Source: Paenibacillus sp. FSL R5-0345 (GTDB lineage Bacteria; Bacillota; Bacilli; Paenibacillales; Paenibacillaceae). From it: a stretch of 64,000 bases of DNA. Position numbers and translations under genes: made by a program. Positions 51,115-60,747 of the stretch are shown piece by piece. The stretch spans positions 3,534,001 through 3,598,000 of the forward strand of contig NZ_CP009281.1 in the NCBI RefSeq assembly GCF_000758585.1, in the 5' to 3' direction. Within the stretch, counting starts at the first letter, position 1. Every line of letters begins with the position of its first letter. The notes beneath the pieces were generated by a model that had not been told where the DNA came from, did no database searches, and worked only from the letters and a program-made list of their open reading frames with translations.

Positions 51115-51190
51115 GCTTCACCTCCGCATTTAGGTGTCCATATATGTGTATTCCGATGTCCCCCAGTTGTCCTAGACAGATAAGCAAAAA

Positions 51191-51210
51191 AAGCCTGATT
51201 TCTCAGGCTT
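51191..51210 (-). terminator. Terminator after melA
   Basis: AAGCCTGA pairs with TCAGGCTT across TTTC. On the minus strand it is followed by a T-run (AAAAAA on the + strand just before 51191). Confidence 0.85.
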
Positions 51211-51239
51211 TAGGCTTTAAAATTTTAGAAATATGCAAT

Positions 51240-52538
51240 TTATTTATACGCCGGCAACCAATCTCCATGAGCTGTGATTAGTTCATCACACATATTTGTA
51301 ATGTCATCCATCGATAATTCAGCGGCAGTGTGCGGATCAAGCATGGCTGCGTGATAAATATGCTCCTTCTTATGAGTAATCGCTGCTTCGATCGTTAACA
51401 ATTGTGTATTAATGTTCGTACGATTCAGTGCGGCGCACTGTGGAGGAAGATCTCCTACGAAGGTTGGCGTAACACCACTGCTGTCTACTAGGCATGGGAC
51501 TTCAACACAGGCTTCTTTCGGCAAATTGGTGATGAGTCCGGTATTCATAACATTACCGCCTATTTTGAAAGGCACATTCGTTTCGATCGCTTCCATGATG
51601 TAGGACGCGTATTCATGTGAACGTTCATGCTCAAGCTCTTTGTTATTCACCAGTTCTTCACGCATATGCTGCCAGCGTTCAATTTGATCTACACAGCGGC
51701 GCGGATACTCGTCGAGCGGAATTTGAAACCGTTCGATAAGCTCAGGGTAATTGCGTTTAATAAAATAAGGATGATATTCTGCGTTATGTTCCGAAGACTC
51801 TGTAATGTAATAACCAAATTTGAGCATCATTTCATATCGTACCATATCCCCGTGGTGCTCTTTCTGCTTCTCGGCAGCGCGTCGTTTGATTTCCGGATAT
51901 AAGTCCTCTCCGTCCTTCGTAACCTCGAGTAGCCAAGCCATATGGTTAATCCCGGCAATCTTAGCCTGTACACCAGTCTGATCCAGTTCTAGATGCTCAA
52001 ATAAGCCTGGAATACAATGCTGTACACTATGACATAAACCCACAGTCTTTACACCACCATAAGTGTTCATCACATTGGTCAGTACTGCCATTGGGTTCGT
52101 GTAGTTCATAAAGAGTGCATCTGGGCAAACCTCTCTTACATCTGCAGCAAAATCAAGCATGACAGGAATAGTACGCAAGTTACGGAAGATGCCGCCAATA
52201 CCAACCGTGTCTGCAATCGTCTGACGCAAGCCATATTTTTTCGGAATTTCAAAGTCTGTAATGGTACAAGGGTCGTACCCCCCGACCTGAATTGCATTAA
52301 TCACATATTTCGCTCCGCGCAATGCTTCTTTACGATCTGTATAAGATTTCACGATACAAGTGCTGCCACTACTTTCTTTTATATTACTCAGCATATTCTC
52401 GGAATCTTTTAGGCGCTGAAGATCAATATCAAATAAAGCAAGCTCAAAGCCTTGAAGGGCTGGAGTTCTCATGCAATCTCCTAAAACGTTCTTCGCAAAT
52501 ACAGTACTACCCGCTCCGATAAATGTAATTTTCGACAT
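51240..52538 (-). CDS. melA: GH4-family alpha-galactosidase
   Basis: The 432-residue GH4 glycosidase has an N-terminal Rossmann NAD site (ITFIGAGSTVFAKNVLGD). The metal-binding Cys lies in VGLCHSVQH, and GINHMAW carries the His of the same site. ADTVGIGGIFR is a further family motif. GH4 enzymes hydrolyse alpha-galactosides by an NAD- and Mn-dependent redox mechanism. The MelA-type motif set favours alpha-galactosidase over glucosidase or glucuronidase. It is divergent from an AraC regulator across about 250 bases. Confidence 0.92.
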   Translation of the reverse strand: MSKITFIGAGSTVFAKNVLGDCMRTPALQGFELALFDIDLQRLKDSENMLSNIKESSGSTCIVKSYTDRKEALRGAKYVINAIQVGGYDPCTITDFEIPKKYGLRQTIADTVGIGGIFRNLRTIPVMLDFAADVREVCPDALFMNYTNPMAVLTNVMNTYGGVKTVGLCHSVQHCIPGLFEHLELDQTGVQAKIAGINHMAWLLEVTKDGEDLYPEIKRRAAEKQKEHHGDMVRYEMMLKFGYYITESSEHNAEYHPYFIKRNYPELIERFQIPLDEYPRRCVDQIERWQHMREELVNNKELEHERSHEYASYIMEAIETNVPFKIGGNVMNTGLITNLPKEACVEVPCLVDSSGVTPTFVGDLPPQCAALNRTNINTQLLTIEAAITHKKEHIYHAAMLDPHTAAELSMDDITNMCDELITAHGDWLPAYK

Positions 52539-52673
52539 ATGAAATAATCCTCCTTAGATAGTGAGTTGTACGGTCACGACTTCGCTAATGACTGCGACAA
52601 CCTTGATGGATTTTCCTTATAAACACTAGAATATCAGAGGGTATCCAACTCTCTCTTCACTATTCACTATAAA

Positions 52674-52687
52674 TGAGAGCGATCTCA
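52674..52687. promoter_or_regulatory. Weak cre-like catabolite site between melA and araC
   Basis: TGAGAGCGATCTCA differs from the CcpA consensus TGNAARCGNWWWCA at two positions. It lies in the divergent promoter region of a sugar gene, where such a site would be expected. Confidence 0.35.
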
Positions 52688-52792
52688 ATGAGTATGGAGA
52701 AATACAATTCATATATGGATATTTGTTGCATTTATGTGGTCCATCCTATAATCTAAATGTAATTCAAATCACGTATAGGAGGTCAGAAGCAA

Positions 52793-53656
52793 ATGGCTTC
52801 AGAGCATTATCATTTCACAGCAGGGTTTAATCTTGCTCCTGATGAAATCGACCTAACTGTATTGTTTAGCGGAGAAGGTAACCCGGTCCCGGGACATAAG
52901 ATGGGGCCTTCTGTTCACGATTACTTCCTTATACATACCGTATTGGATGGAAAGGGGGTGTTTCAGAGTGGAAGTAAATCTCATGTATGTGGTACGGGAG
53001 ATACCTTTGTTATTTTCCCAGGGGCATTATTCAGTTATCAGGCAGACATGGAACAGCCTTGGACTTACGTATGGGTCGCCTTGCAAGGGGATGCCGTTCA
53101 ACAGCTATTAAAGGAAGCGGGGATTACACCGGATAAGCCGTTAATACACTTAGATAACCTAATAGAGATACATAACTTGTATGAACATATTCGATTTTCC
53201 TTTCAACAGTCTGCCTATCCAAGGTTGGAAAGTTTGGAGGCTTCTGGGTGGCTGCGCCTTTTGGTGCATAAATTCGGTCTTGCGAACATAGGTTCGCTCA
53301 CCCCTAAATCCGCACAATTACCGGATGTTATCGACCGTCAGATCAATCAAGCGATCCGCTGGATCTCTCTCCAATTTCATCAACAGATCAGTATCGATCA
53401 CATGGCGTCCTCTCTTGGTTATCATAGAGCTCATCTCTCTAAGGCTTTTAAACAAAAGATCGGGATGTCACCCAAGCAGTATTTGTTAAAGGTTCGCATG
53501 GATAAAGCAAAGGAACTGCTTGGAGGAACGCTCACCATCGACCAGATATCCTCTTCGGTCGGTTTTAATGATGCGTTATATTTCTCCAAGCAGTTCCGTA
53601 AGTGGAGCGGCATGTCCCCCAGTGAATTTCGATATCATCTTCGTTCTGGTACATGA
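52793..53656 (+). CDS. AraC-family regulator of the alpha-galactoside gene
   Basis: The 287-residue product has an N-terminal cupin-like sugar-binding domain (GHKMGPSVHDYFLIHTVLDG, then GSKSHVCGTGDTFVIFPGAL). A C-terminal double HTH follows (ISIDHMASSLGYHRAHLSKA and ISSSVGFNDALYFSKQFRKW). This is the MelR/RafR-like type. It is transcribed divergently from melA and probably activates it when alpha-galactosides are present. aggaggtcagaagc precedes the ATG. Confidence 0.9.
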   Translation: MASEHYHFTAGFNLAPDEIDLTVLFSGEGNPVPGHKMGPSVHDYFLIHTVLDGKGVFQSGSKSHVCGTGDTFVIFPGALFSYQADMEQPWTYVWVALQGDAVQQLLKEAGITPDKPLIHLDNLIEIHNLYEHIRFSFQQSAYPRLESLEASGWLRLLVHKFGLANIGSLTPKSAQLPDVIDRQINQAIRWISLQFHQQISIDHMASSLGYHRAHLSKAFKQKIGMSPKQYLLKVRMDKAKELLGGTLTIDQISSSVGFNDALYFSKQFRKWSGMSPSEFRYHLRSGT

Positions 53657-53667
53657 TTGCTCATGGG

Positions 53668-54192
53668 TTATTTTATGACTTTGGATAAAATCGAGGTGAC
53701 AAACGCTGTCTTCGCTTCACAGTAAGCATCAATATCGTAGCGGTATTGCTCTGCCAAACGCTGTTTGAGCTCTGCGTACGCTTGACGCGCAGGCACATTC
53801 GAACGAAGATAGTCTCTGAATGCGATATGCTCCAAGTACCCTTTTCCATTCTTAGGGCATACATACAGATGATATTTCATAAATTCATCCGCTTGACGTC
53901 TTTTGAAGGCTTCTCTGCCCTCTATTCCCAAGTTCCCTTGATGTTCATATCCATGCAGTTGTAATCGTTCAATGATTTGTGGGAATACTTCGTAACTATC
54001 CATTACAAGATCAAGATCTATGATAGGTTTAGCAGCGAGTCCTTCAATGGAGGTGCTGCCCACATGTTCAATCGTAATAATGAGATCTCCGACATAAGAT
54101 AACAACTGATCTCTAATTTTATTGAACTCTACCTTCCACTCTGAGTCATACGGGACAACTTCTACGACTTTCGTCTTCTGAGCGATACTCAT
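53668..54192 (-). CDS. GrpB-family (UPF0157) nucleotidyltransferase-like protein
   Basis: The 174-residue product has the GrpB pattern VEVVPYDSEWKVEFNKIRDQ, ITIEHVGSTSIEGLAAKPII, then DLDLV, and YEHQGNLGIEGREAF. The GST...DLDL arrangement is a nucleotidyltransferase-like site, but no activity is established. Its start overlaps the MFS gene stop by 4 bases (ATGA), so the two are coupled. Confidence 0.9.
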   Translation of the reverse strand: MSIAQKTKVVEVVPYDSEWKVEFNKIRDQLLSYVGDLIITIEHVGSTSIEGLAAKPIIDLDLVMDSYEVFPQIIERLQLHGYEHQGNLGIEGREAFKRRQADEFMKYHLYVCPKNGKGYLEHIAFRDYLRSNVPARQAYAELKQRLAEQYRYDIDAYCEAKTAFVTSILSKVIK

Positions 54193-55412
54193 GCACCTCC
54201 TGTGTGTAATGCCTTCTTCTCAATTCCTCTATAGACTAACCATATGCATAAAGCGGCTACAATTAGCATTCCACCCATCAAGCAGACACCACTCCAGCCC
54301 CAATGCTGCCATGCAAAGCTTCCTAGTGTTGATCCAATTGCGCCACCTGTAAAAGTACTGACCATAAAAACAGTATTAATACGGCTGCGTGCCGCGGGCT
54401 CAAGTGCATAGATCCGCGTTTGGTTACTAACCTGTGACCCTTGTACTCCAAGATCCAGAATAATAACGCCGGCAATCAAGCTCCAGATTGTAATTCCAGC
54501 TAAGCCGAAGAATCCGTAAGCAATCAATGTAAGCAACAGCAGTATACCTACAATCTTCTTCGGAGCGATCCTGTCGGCTAACCTCCCGATAAATGGAGCA
54601 CCCGCAGCACCTGCTACACCAATTAACCCAAACAATCCTGTGATAGAACTACTGTAGTGGTAAGGTTCTCCTTCCAAAAAGAATGCCAGTGAAGTCCAAA
54701 ACACACTGAAGCCACCAAACATGCAAGCCCCAATCAGTGATGCTTCACGTAACGTCGAATATCTACGAATCAAGTTTCCCATTGATTTCAGTAGATCCGT
54801 GTAGGATGAATTATTTTCTGGTTTCGTCTTTGGAATTAGTTGGTATAAGATAAGAGATAACAATAGCATTATAACTGCAGCAATCCAGTACATCGCTCTC
54901 CAGCCGAACATATCGCCTATAATTCCGGATATTGTTCTTGCCAGCAAAATGCCAAAAAATAACCCGCTCATTACGGTTCCAATAACTTCACCTCGTTCTT
55001 CTGGCAAAGCGAGCTCTGCTGAGAGCGGAATGATGACCTGCGGCACTACCGTAGTTATACCAATAGCAAAACTGGCGATATACATCCAGACTAGGTTTTG
55101 GGCTGTGGCGAAACCAACCAATGACAGGGATACAGCAATTAAAAGTCCCGAAATTAATGTTCTTCGTTCACGAATGTCGCCTAACGGAACAAAGAGTAAC
55201 ATCCCTAGCGCATAACCGATCTGAGTAAGCATCGATACATATCCTACTGCGTTAGATGAAGCTTGAAAAGTTCGTCCGATATCGGCCAGAAGGGGCTGAT
55301 TGTAATACATATTTGCGACGCTTAAACCAGATGCAATGGCTAATATAAGTATGAATTGCTTGGTTAGGCCTCCTCCTAAACGAACTGCAGCGGGTGTGAT
55401 AGATTGTGTCAT
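54189..55412 (-). CDS. MFS exporter (YgaY/drug efflux type)
   Basis: The 407-residue MFS transporter has twelve membrane helices and the motif A remnant PLGDIRERRTLISG between helices 2 and 3. ANMYYNQPLLADIG near residue 35 is typical of the YgaY/YnfM-like group. The substrate is unknown, possibly small drugs or sugars. It is transcribed ahead of the grpB-like gene and divergent from the GNAT gene at 55589. Confidence 0.88.
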   Translation of the reverse strand: MTQSITPAAVRLGGGLTKQFILILAIASGLSVANMYYNQPLLADIGRTFQASSNAVGYVSMLTQIGYALGMLLFVPLGDIRERRTLISGLLIAVSLSLVGFATAQNLVWMYIASFAIGITTVVPQVIIPLSAELALPEERGEVIGTVMSGLFFGILLARTISGIIGDMFGWRAMYWIAAVIMLLLSLILYQLIPKTKPENNSSYTDLLKSMGNLIRRYSTLREASLIGACMFGGFSVFWTSLAFFLEGEPYHYSSSITGLFGLIGVAGAAGAPFIGRLADRIAPKKIVGILLLLTLIAYGFFGLAGITIWSLIAGVIILDLGVQGSQVSNQTRIYALEPAARSRINTVFMVSTFTGGAIGSTLGSFAWQHWGWSGVCLMGGMLIVAALCIWLVYRGIEKKALHTGGA

Positions 55413-55588
55413 GAAATTCTGTGCCTCCGATTACGTATGCTGCATCAAACAGCAAGCTTTATTTTCCTAATACATTATAGCAGTCACTGTCAAGCTAACG
55501 TCTTTCTGCGATTTAATAATCATCCCCAGATACATTATCTACATAAGTACAATATAAAGTGAAATACATAGAGCGAGGAGTAAATAAC

Positions 55589-56368
55589 ATGAACCAGAAT
55601 GACCGAATTTTGCTCAAATTGCGCAAGGAACCATTGAAGAATGTCAGTTTGTTAAAGATGATAACCTCATTTCAAGAAGTCATGAAGACACATCTGGTAG
55701 AGCAAGGAGATCAATGGGGCGTTTTATTGCTTCTTCCTGCCTCAGCCTACGCATATGATCATAGAGTATATCCTCAAGCGGATTACATTGTATTTATGGA
55801 TTACAGCAGCCCAGATGTATTTCCGGCTCTATTTCAGCTGCTGCCTTCGCAAGCAATGTTTGTTTTTAAACTGCAAGATCTGAGGTACAGGGAGGCATTA
55901 TCTTCACATTTTTCAATGGAGAAAGTCCGAGGGTTCTACTCATATAGTACAACGGAGGGACAAATCTTTCCGAAAGACGAAGAAGTTGTTATCAGTCATG
56001 CGGTTGATGACAGATTACTTCCGCTGTGGGCTGCTAACCATTACACTAAAGACGAAATAGAAGACTATTTTCAAACTGGTGCTTTTTCCGTGTCAATCTT
56101 CCTAGGGAACAATCCAATCAGTACTTGCTTAGCGTTCCGTAATGAAGAGACCATATGGGAAATCGGTGCAGTACATACTTTAGAATCCGCTCAAAGAAAT
56201 GGGTACGCGAAAAAGGTGGTCCGAACAGCCCTACAAGAAACATTAGAACATGGGTTTATTCCACGCTATCATGTGCTTGAAACCAATCATGCGTCCATCC
56301 GATTAGCTGAATCCATTGGACTCGTTCCTTGTGTACAGCTTGAACACTGGATTAACTACATCCAATAA
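55589..56368 (+). CDS. GNAT-family acetyltransferase, two-domain type
   Basis: The 259-residue product has a C-terminal GNAT core (EIGAVHTLESAQRNGYAKKV, then HVLETNHASIRLAESIG) and an N-terminal domain of about 130 residues. This is the FR47-like pattern with Asn rather than Gly in the acetyl-CoA loop (QRNGYA). I chose the ATG at 55589 with gcgaggag upstream. The acceptor is unknown. Confidence 0.85.
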   Translation: MNQNDRILLKLRKEPLKNVSLLKMITSFQEVMKTHLVEQGDQWGVLLLLPASAYAYDHRVYPQADYIVFMDYSSPDVFPALFQLLPSQAMFVFKLQDLRYREALSSHFSMEKVRGFYSYSTTEGQIFPKDEEVVISHAVDDRLLPLWAANHYTKDEIEDYFQTGAFSVSIFLGNNPISTCLAFRNEETIWEIGAVHTLESAQRNGYAKKVVRTALQETLEHGFIPRYHVLETNHASIRLAESIGLVPCVQLEHWINYIQ

Positions 56369-56392
56369 CTTGCTTGATTGGAGGTGATTTGA

Positions 56393-56710
56393 ATGAGCTA
56401 CCAACCGAACGAGCAACAAAACTATTTCCCACCGCCGCCCCCACCTACACCAATGAATGGCAAGTCAATTGCCGGATTCGTCTTAGGTGTCCTCTCCATA
56501 ATCGTTCCTTATATCGGATTTTTGTTAGGGATTGTAGCAATTATACTTTCTGCCCTCTCCCTAAAGGAAATCCGGATACGGTATGAGCAAGGAAGAGGTT
56601 TAGCTATCGCGGGATTGGTATGTGGTATTGTCGGCACTCTACTTTACGCCATATTAATTTTACTTTTTCTTTTGTTTGTATACGCAGCAGCCAGTTACCC
56701 CTCTTACTAA
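56393..56710 (+). CDS. DUF4190 small membrane protein
   Basis: The 105-residue product has a short Pro-rich start (YFPPPPPPTPMNGKSIAGFV) and two or three membrane helices in the DUF4190 pattern: GVLSIIVPYIGFLLGIVAII, LSLKEIR and GLAIAGLVCGIVG. Such proteins are common in Paenibacillus; function unknown. ttggaggtg precedes the ATG. It follows the GNAT gene by 24 bases. Confidence 0.9.
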   Translation: MSYQPNEQQNYFPPPPPPTPMNGKSIAGFVLGVLSIIVPYIGFLLGIVAIILSALSLKEIRIRYEQGRGLAIAGLVCGIVGTLLYAILILLFLLFVYAAASYPSY

Positions 56711-56719
56711 TCCACACAT

Positions 56720-56763
56720 AAAAGGATCTCTGTAGCCCACCGAATGGCTGTTGAGATCCTTTT
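56720..56763. terminator. Bidirectional terminator between DUF4190 and yesN-like genes
   Basis: AAAAGGATCTC pairs with GAGATCCTTTT across a 22-base loop that has its own small stem. It serves the convergent DUF4190 (+) and response-regulator (minus) genes. Confidence 0.8.
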
Positions 56764-56781
56764 GCTTAACCTATGGATAAT

Positions 56782-57966
56782 TTAGTATGCTCCTTTGTGA
56801 AGCTGCTGACGATATTCCGTCGGAGTTAAGAGGAACCGCTTGCGAAACATCTGTGTAAAATGTCGCATGTCCTGATATCCAATACGTTCAGCGATTTCTG
56901 CCACCTTAAGCTTCGAATTCACTAACAGCAGCTTCGCTTGCTCTAATCGTAAAGATGTAACGTACTCCTTATACCCCTGACCCGTTTTCTGTTTGAATAA
57001 TTGACTAAAGTAGACCGGATTCAAAAATACAACAGACGAAATCTTTTCCAAACTGAGGTCTTCGTAATAGTGTTCCTTTACATATTGCAATGCGATGTCG
57101 ATGGCTTTTTCACCGCTTCCTTTCGCAGGTGCTAAATCCAATACTTGCGAATTCGCGGCCTCTCTTAAGCTCGTTACGATCTGTGGGACAGAATTTATAT
57201 CATAGCTTAGTCCGGAATGAATCATTTGGAAGGGTATTTTTAAATATTGCTTCAAATATGTCCGCCCATCATCCAGAAAAGCTTCTAATCGCGCCTCTTC
57301 CCTTAAGGTGATTAAGCCCAGCAAACTCTGTCGGTCGTAGCTGACCACAAACCCGCTCCCGTCTCGCTCTATCAACTCAGTTAATACATTCTCAACAATA
57401 AAATGTTCTATACGAACGTTTTTATCACCCGCATCCATTTGCAGCAAAATCAAATAGAAATATTGATGATCTTCTATCAATTGACTGATATCTAAATTGC
57501 CGAGATTAAAGCCAGATGCGAGTCTCTGAAACACACCTTCTCTTAAAAATTTCAGACTTGACCTTAATCGGTCTTCATCTTTAATGAGCTTACGATCCTG
57601 CTCAATTTCTTGCGTTAAGTTACTGATAATCTCAAGCAGCTTGCTTTTGCCGATCGGTTTAAGTAAATAATCTCTCGCCCCAAGACGAACAGCCTCCTGC
57701 GCGTAGGCAAACTCACTGTGAGCAGAGATGACTACCCATTTGACATAAGGATACCTCCGCTTAGAAATCCTCATGAACTCCAGGCCATTCATACCAGGCA
57801 TAAGGATATCTGTTAAGACGATATGAATGGAGTGTTCCTCCATAATCTTGACAGCTTCTTCTGTTGATGCTGCAACATATACACAATAATCTGGATAAAT
57901 ACTTCTTATAGTACGCTTGATCCCTTCGCGGATCACCCGTTCATCATCAGCTATGAGAATGTTCAC
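56782..57966 (-). CDS. YesN-type response regulator with AraC DNA-binding domain
   Basis: The 394-residue product has a receiver domain with Asp53 (VLTDILMPGMNGLEF) and Lys in YLLKPIGKSK. A central linker of about 150 residues and a C-terminal AraC-type double HTH follow (ISSVVFLNPVYFSQLFKQKT and AERIGYQDMRHFTQMFRKRF). I chose GTG 57966, 8 bases from aaggag. It overlaps the kinase gene by 20 bases, so it pairs with the kinase and probably activates the sugar ABC operon. Confidence 0.92.
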   Translation of the reverse strand: MNILIADDERVIREGIKRTIRSIYPDYCVYVAASTEEAVKIMEEHSIHIVLTDILMPGMNGLEFMRISKRRYPYVKWVVISAHSEFAYAQEAVRLGARDYLLKPIGKSKLLEIISNLTQEIEQDRKLIKDEDRLRSSLKFLREGVFQRLASGFNLGNLDISQLIEDHQYFYLILLQMDAGDKNVRIEHFIVENVLTELIERDGSGFVVSYDRQSLLGLITLREEARLEAFLDDGRTYLKQYLKIPFQMIHSGLSYDINSVPQIVTSLREAANSQVLDLAPAKGSGEKAIDIALQYVKEHYYEDLSLEKISSVVFLNPVYFSQLFKQKTGQGYKEYVTSLRLEQAKLLLVNSKLKVAEIAERIGYQDMRHFTQMFRKRFLLTPTEYRQQLHKGAY

Positions 57967-59728
57967 GACTACGCTCTCCTTCCTGCGAAATCGGCAGCAC
58001 GATAGCAACCTCGGTTCCCTCTCCAGGTAAACTTCGAATCACAAGCCCATAGGATTCTCCGAACATATGCTGGAGCCGCTGATGTAGATTCTGAAGACCT
58101 ATCCCCATTTTTCCATTTTCTTTCGTTGATGGCCGATCCAAGGATTCCACTAATGCATTCAGCTTCTCTGCATCCATACCTTTGCCATTATCCTGAACGA
58201 CGATGTTCAGCACTCCAGTTTCTTCAAGTATACTCACCTTCAGAATACCTTGACGATCGAGCGATTCCAAGCCATGTTTTACAGCATTTTCAATGACCGG
58301 TTGTACAGTCATCTTGGGAAGGCGAACCTCAAGCCATCGTTCATCTATATTTATCTCAATCCGTAGACGACCTTCCAGCCGGATAGAAATAATATTTAGA
58401 TAGTGCCCGATTTGTTCCAGCTCTTCTCGTAGCGTGACTTCTACGTCAACTTCCCAATGACTGCTGTACCGAAACATAGAAGATAACGAGAGCACAAGCT
58501 CGCCTAGCTGCTCATTCCCTTCCTCATCCAGCATCCAATAAATCATATCCAGAGTATTGTATAGAAAATGTGGGTTCACTTGGGATTGCAAGGCATGAAG
58601 CTCAGCATTCTTCTCACTGACGGAAGAAAGTTTTACCCGCTCGATTAGTTCTTCGATCCGGCGAACCATCCGATTAAACGAAGCAACAAGAATATTAATC
58701 TCCTGATAAGATGAAACATTCACCATTCCCCGAAAATTACCGATCTCCACTTGCTTCATCTCTCGAATCACCTTTTTAAGCGGCAAAGAAATCGTTCGTG
58801 AAACAATAGAAGCTATCAAAGTAGAGACGAGAATAAGAATTGAAAATACAATGAACAGATAACGTTTCATCTCTACCAACTCAACATTTAGATCACGATT
58901 AGGAGTGATACTAAGCACCCACCAACCGGAGAAGGACAGTTTAGAAGCGACAAGCAGACGATTGGCTGTCTGTTCGACCACAACATTCTGGGAGTTCTGC
59001 AAAGACGGTAGCTGAGTTAAATCAGGTTCCTGATCTTCGGCAGAGGATACGAATCGCCCATCCTGCGACATTAAATACACCTGGCTATGCTCACCCAGCT
59101 TCACATTATCAAGCGCATCTAGAACAGGCTTCGGATTCGTTTCGTACAGAACAATGCCAATTGGTTTATGTTCATTGAGATCGTAAATCTGACGGCCGAA
59201 GGCAAACACAGGACTATCCTCCACTTGATCGATAAGAGAATGTTCATAGACGCCGAGCCAGACCATTTTACCGGAGGAAGCCTGCAGCTGATGGTACCAA
59301 TCTTCCTTCATATAATCGGGATCAACCACATTCATATAGTTTCCGTAATTATAGATCTTACCTTTATCTGTAATGACATGGATACCAACAAGATCATCCC
59401 GAGAATAAAATATAGCGCCGAGAATATTTGTAATCGTCTGTTCATTGATATAGGCTACAGCGGGCTCATTGCTTGTTTCATTTATCAGACGTATTAATTC
59501 AAAGTTATTGCTGAGTGATTTAGAGAGACTGTCATACCCCTTGTACAGCAAGCTGAATAGATCCGCCGTCTGAGCGACATTTTTCTGCGACAAATCGCTT
59601 ATTTTTTCATGAAACTGTACGGTTGTCCGGTTGTAATAGAGTAGACTCACAATTAATAGAATGCTAGACATACAAAAAAGAAACAGCAAAAACAATCGAT
59701 GGTGAATGGAATGAAAGCTATTTCTCAA
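57947..59728 (-). CDS. YesM-type sensor histidine kinase
   Basis: The 593-residue product has a membrane helix at about 12-30, an extracellular dCache-like domain (about 35-280), a second helix at about 290-310 and HAMP. The His_kinase domain has His near 385 (NPHFLYNTLDMIYWM) and the ATP lid NGKGMD and GIGLQNLHQRLQ. It starts at TTG 59728 with ggaggg upstream. YesM-type kinases sense extracellular carbohydrates or their binding proteins. It is encoded right behind the ABC permeases. Confidence 0.92.
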   Translation of the reverse strand: MRNSFHSIHHRLFLLFLFCMSSILLIVSLLYYNRTTVQFHEKISDLSQKNVAQTADLFSLLYKGYDSLSKSLSNNFELIRLINETSNEPAVAYINEQTITNILGAIFYSRDDLVGIHVITDKGKIYNYGNYMNVVDPDYMKEDWYHQLQASSGKMVWLGVYEHSLIDQVEDSPVFAFGRQIYDLNEHKPIGIVLYETNPKPVLDALDNVKLGEHSQVYLMSQDGRFVSSAEDQEPDLTQLPSLQNSQNVVVEQTANRLLVASKLSFSGWWVLSITPNRDLNVELVEMKRYLFIVFSILILVSTLIASIVSRTISLPLKKVIREMKQVEIGNFRGMVNVSSYQEINILVASFNRMVRRIEELIERVKLSSVSEKNAELHALQSQVNPHFLYNTLDMIYWMLDEEGNEQLGELVLSLSSMFRYSSHWEVDVEVTLREELEQIGHYLNIISIRLEGRLRIEINIDERWLEVRLPKMTVQPVIENAVKHGLESLDRQGILKVSILEETGVLNIVVQDNGKGMDAEKLNALVESLDRPSTKENGKMGIGLQNLHQRLQHMFGESYGLVIRSLPGEGTEVAIVLPISQEGERSREHSHS

Positions 59729-59806
59729 AAAAGGCTTCCCTCCTCCAACTCATCTGTCCTGCTGCTCCTTCATTATAATTCCATTTATATGTTTTGCAAT
59801 ACAATA

Positions 59807-60730
59807 TTAGCCTTTTACTGCCCCTGCTACCATTCCTTTTGTGATCTGGTTAGATAAGAAGAAATAGATTAAAATGACGGGCAACGCACCCATGACTAGA
59901 AATGCACCGATATTCCCATAGTTTACAGAATACTGACTAACGAACGTGTAGACGCCAAAGGGCAAGGTTTTCAATTTCTCGGAGGAAATGAAGGTTGCCG
60001 CTAAGATATACTCATTCCAAATGTTAATAAACGTTAGAATACATACTGTCATTACCGGCGGTATAGAGACCGGTAGAATAATCGTGCGGAAGATCCGATA
60101 TACGCTCGCCCCATCGATAAACGCCGATTCTTCGATTTCATGCGGAATACTCTTCATAAACCCACTTAGAATAAACACTGCTATAGGCGTTGAAAAAGCT
60201 ACATAAGGCAATATGAGCGACAAATGCGTATTTAGAATATGCATATTTTTGAAAATGATCATCAATGGCAGCAAAGTGGCCTGCATGGGAATCATCATTC
60301 CCATTAAGAATATCGTCATGACCAAGTTGCCGTAACGCCAACGAAAGCGAGAGATCGCATAAGCTACCATCGAGCTAAGCAGAATGACGAAGATCATTGT
60401 TACACCGGTAACTATAACACTGTTGGATAAATACTTTAGATAACTACCGGCTTTATAAGCTTCGCTATAGTTATGCCACTGAAATATTTTAGGAAACGAG
60501 AAAAAACTTCCTCCCAAAATCTCTTCATTAGTCTTTAAGGAATAGAGCATTAGCCATAGAAGAGGATATAACTGGGTAACGACAGGAATCGCAAAGAGAA
60601 GATACACGAGTCCTTTTTTAAAATATAAGAACGTATTAGTTTCACGGAATACATTATTCTTATATTTCTCGCTTAAACGCTTACCGTCCTTGTAAGGACG
60701 CTTTGGGCGTTTATGCTTGACATTCCGCAT
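59807..60730 (-). CDS. Carbohydrate ABC transporter permease, MalG/YtcP type
   Basis: The 307-residue product has six membrane helices. The EAA loop reads EIEESAFIDGASVYRIFRTI, then ILP, as in CUT1-family MalG-like permeases. It ends in NQITKGMVAGAVKG, as usual. The N-terminus carries about 30 basic residues that are longer than typical, so the start may be further in. It forms a heterodimer with the permease at 60748. Confidence 0.92.
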   Translation of the reverse strand: MRNVKHKRPKRPYKDGKRLSEKYKNNVFRETNTFLYFKKGLVYLLFAIPVVTQLYPLLWLMLYSLKTNEEILGGSFFSFPKIFQWHNYSEAYKAGSYLKYLSNSVIVTGVTMIFVILLSSMVAYAISRFRWRYGNLVMTIFLMGMMIPMQATLLPLMIIFKNMHILNTHLSLILPYVAFSTPIAVFILSGFMKSIPHEIEESAFIDGASVYRIFRTIILPVSIPPVMTVCILTFINIWNEYILAATFISSEKLKTLPFGVYTFVSQYSVNYGNIGAFLVMGALPVILIYFFLSNQITKGMVAGAVKG

Positions 60731-60747
60731 GATCGCGCACTCCTTTG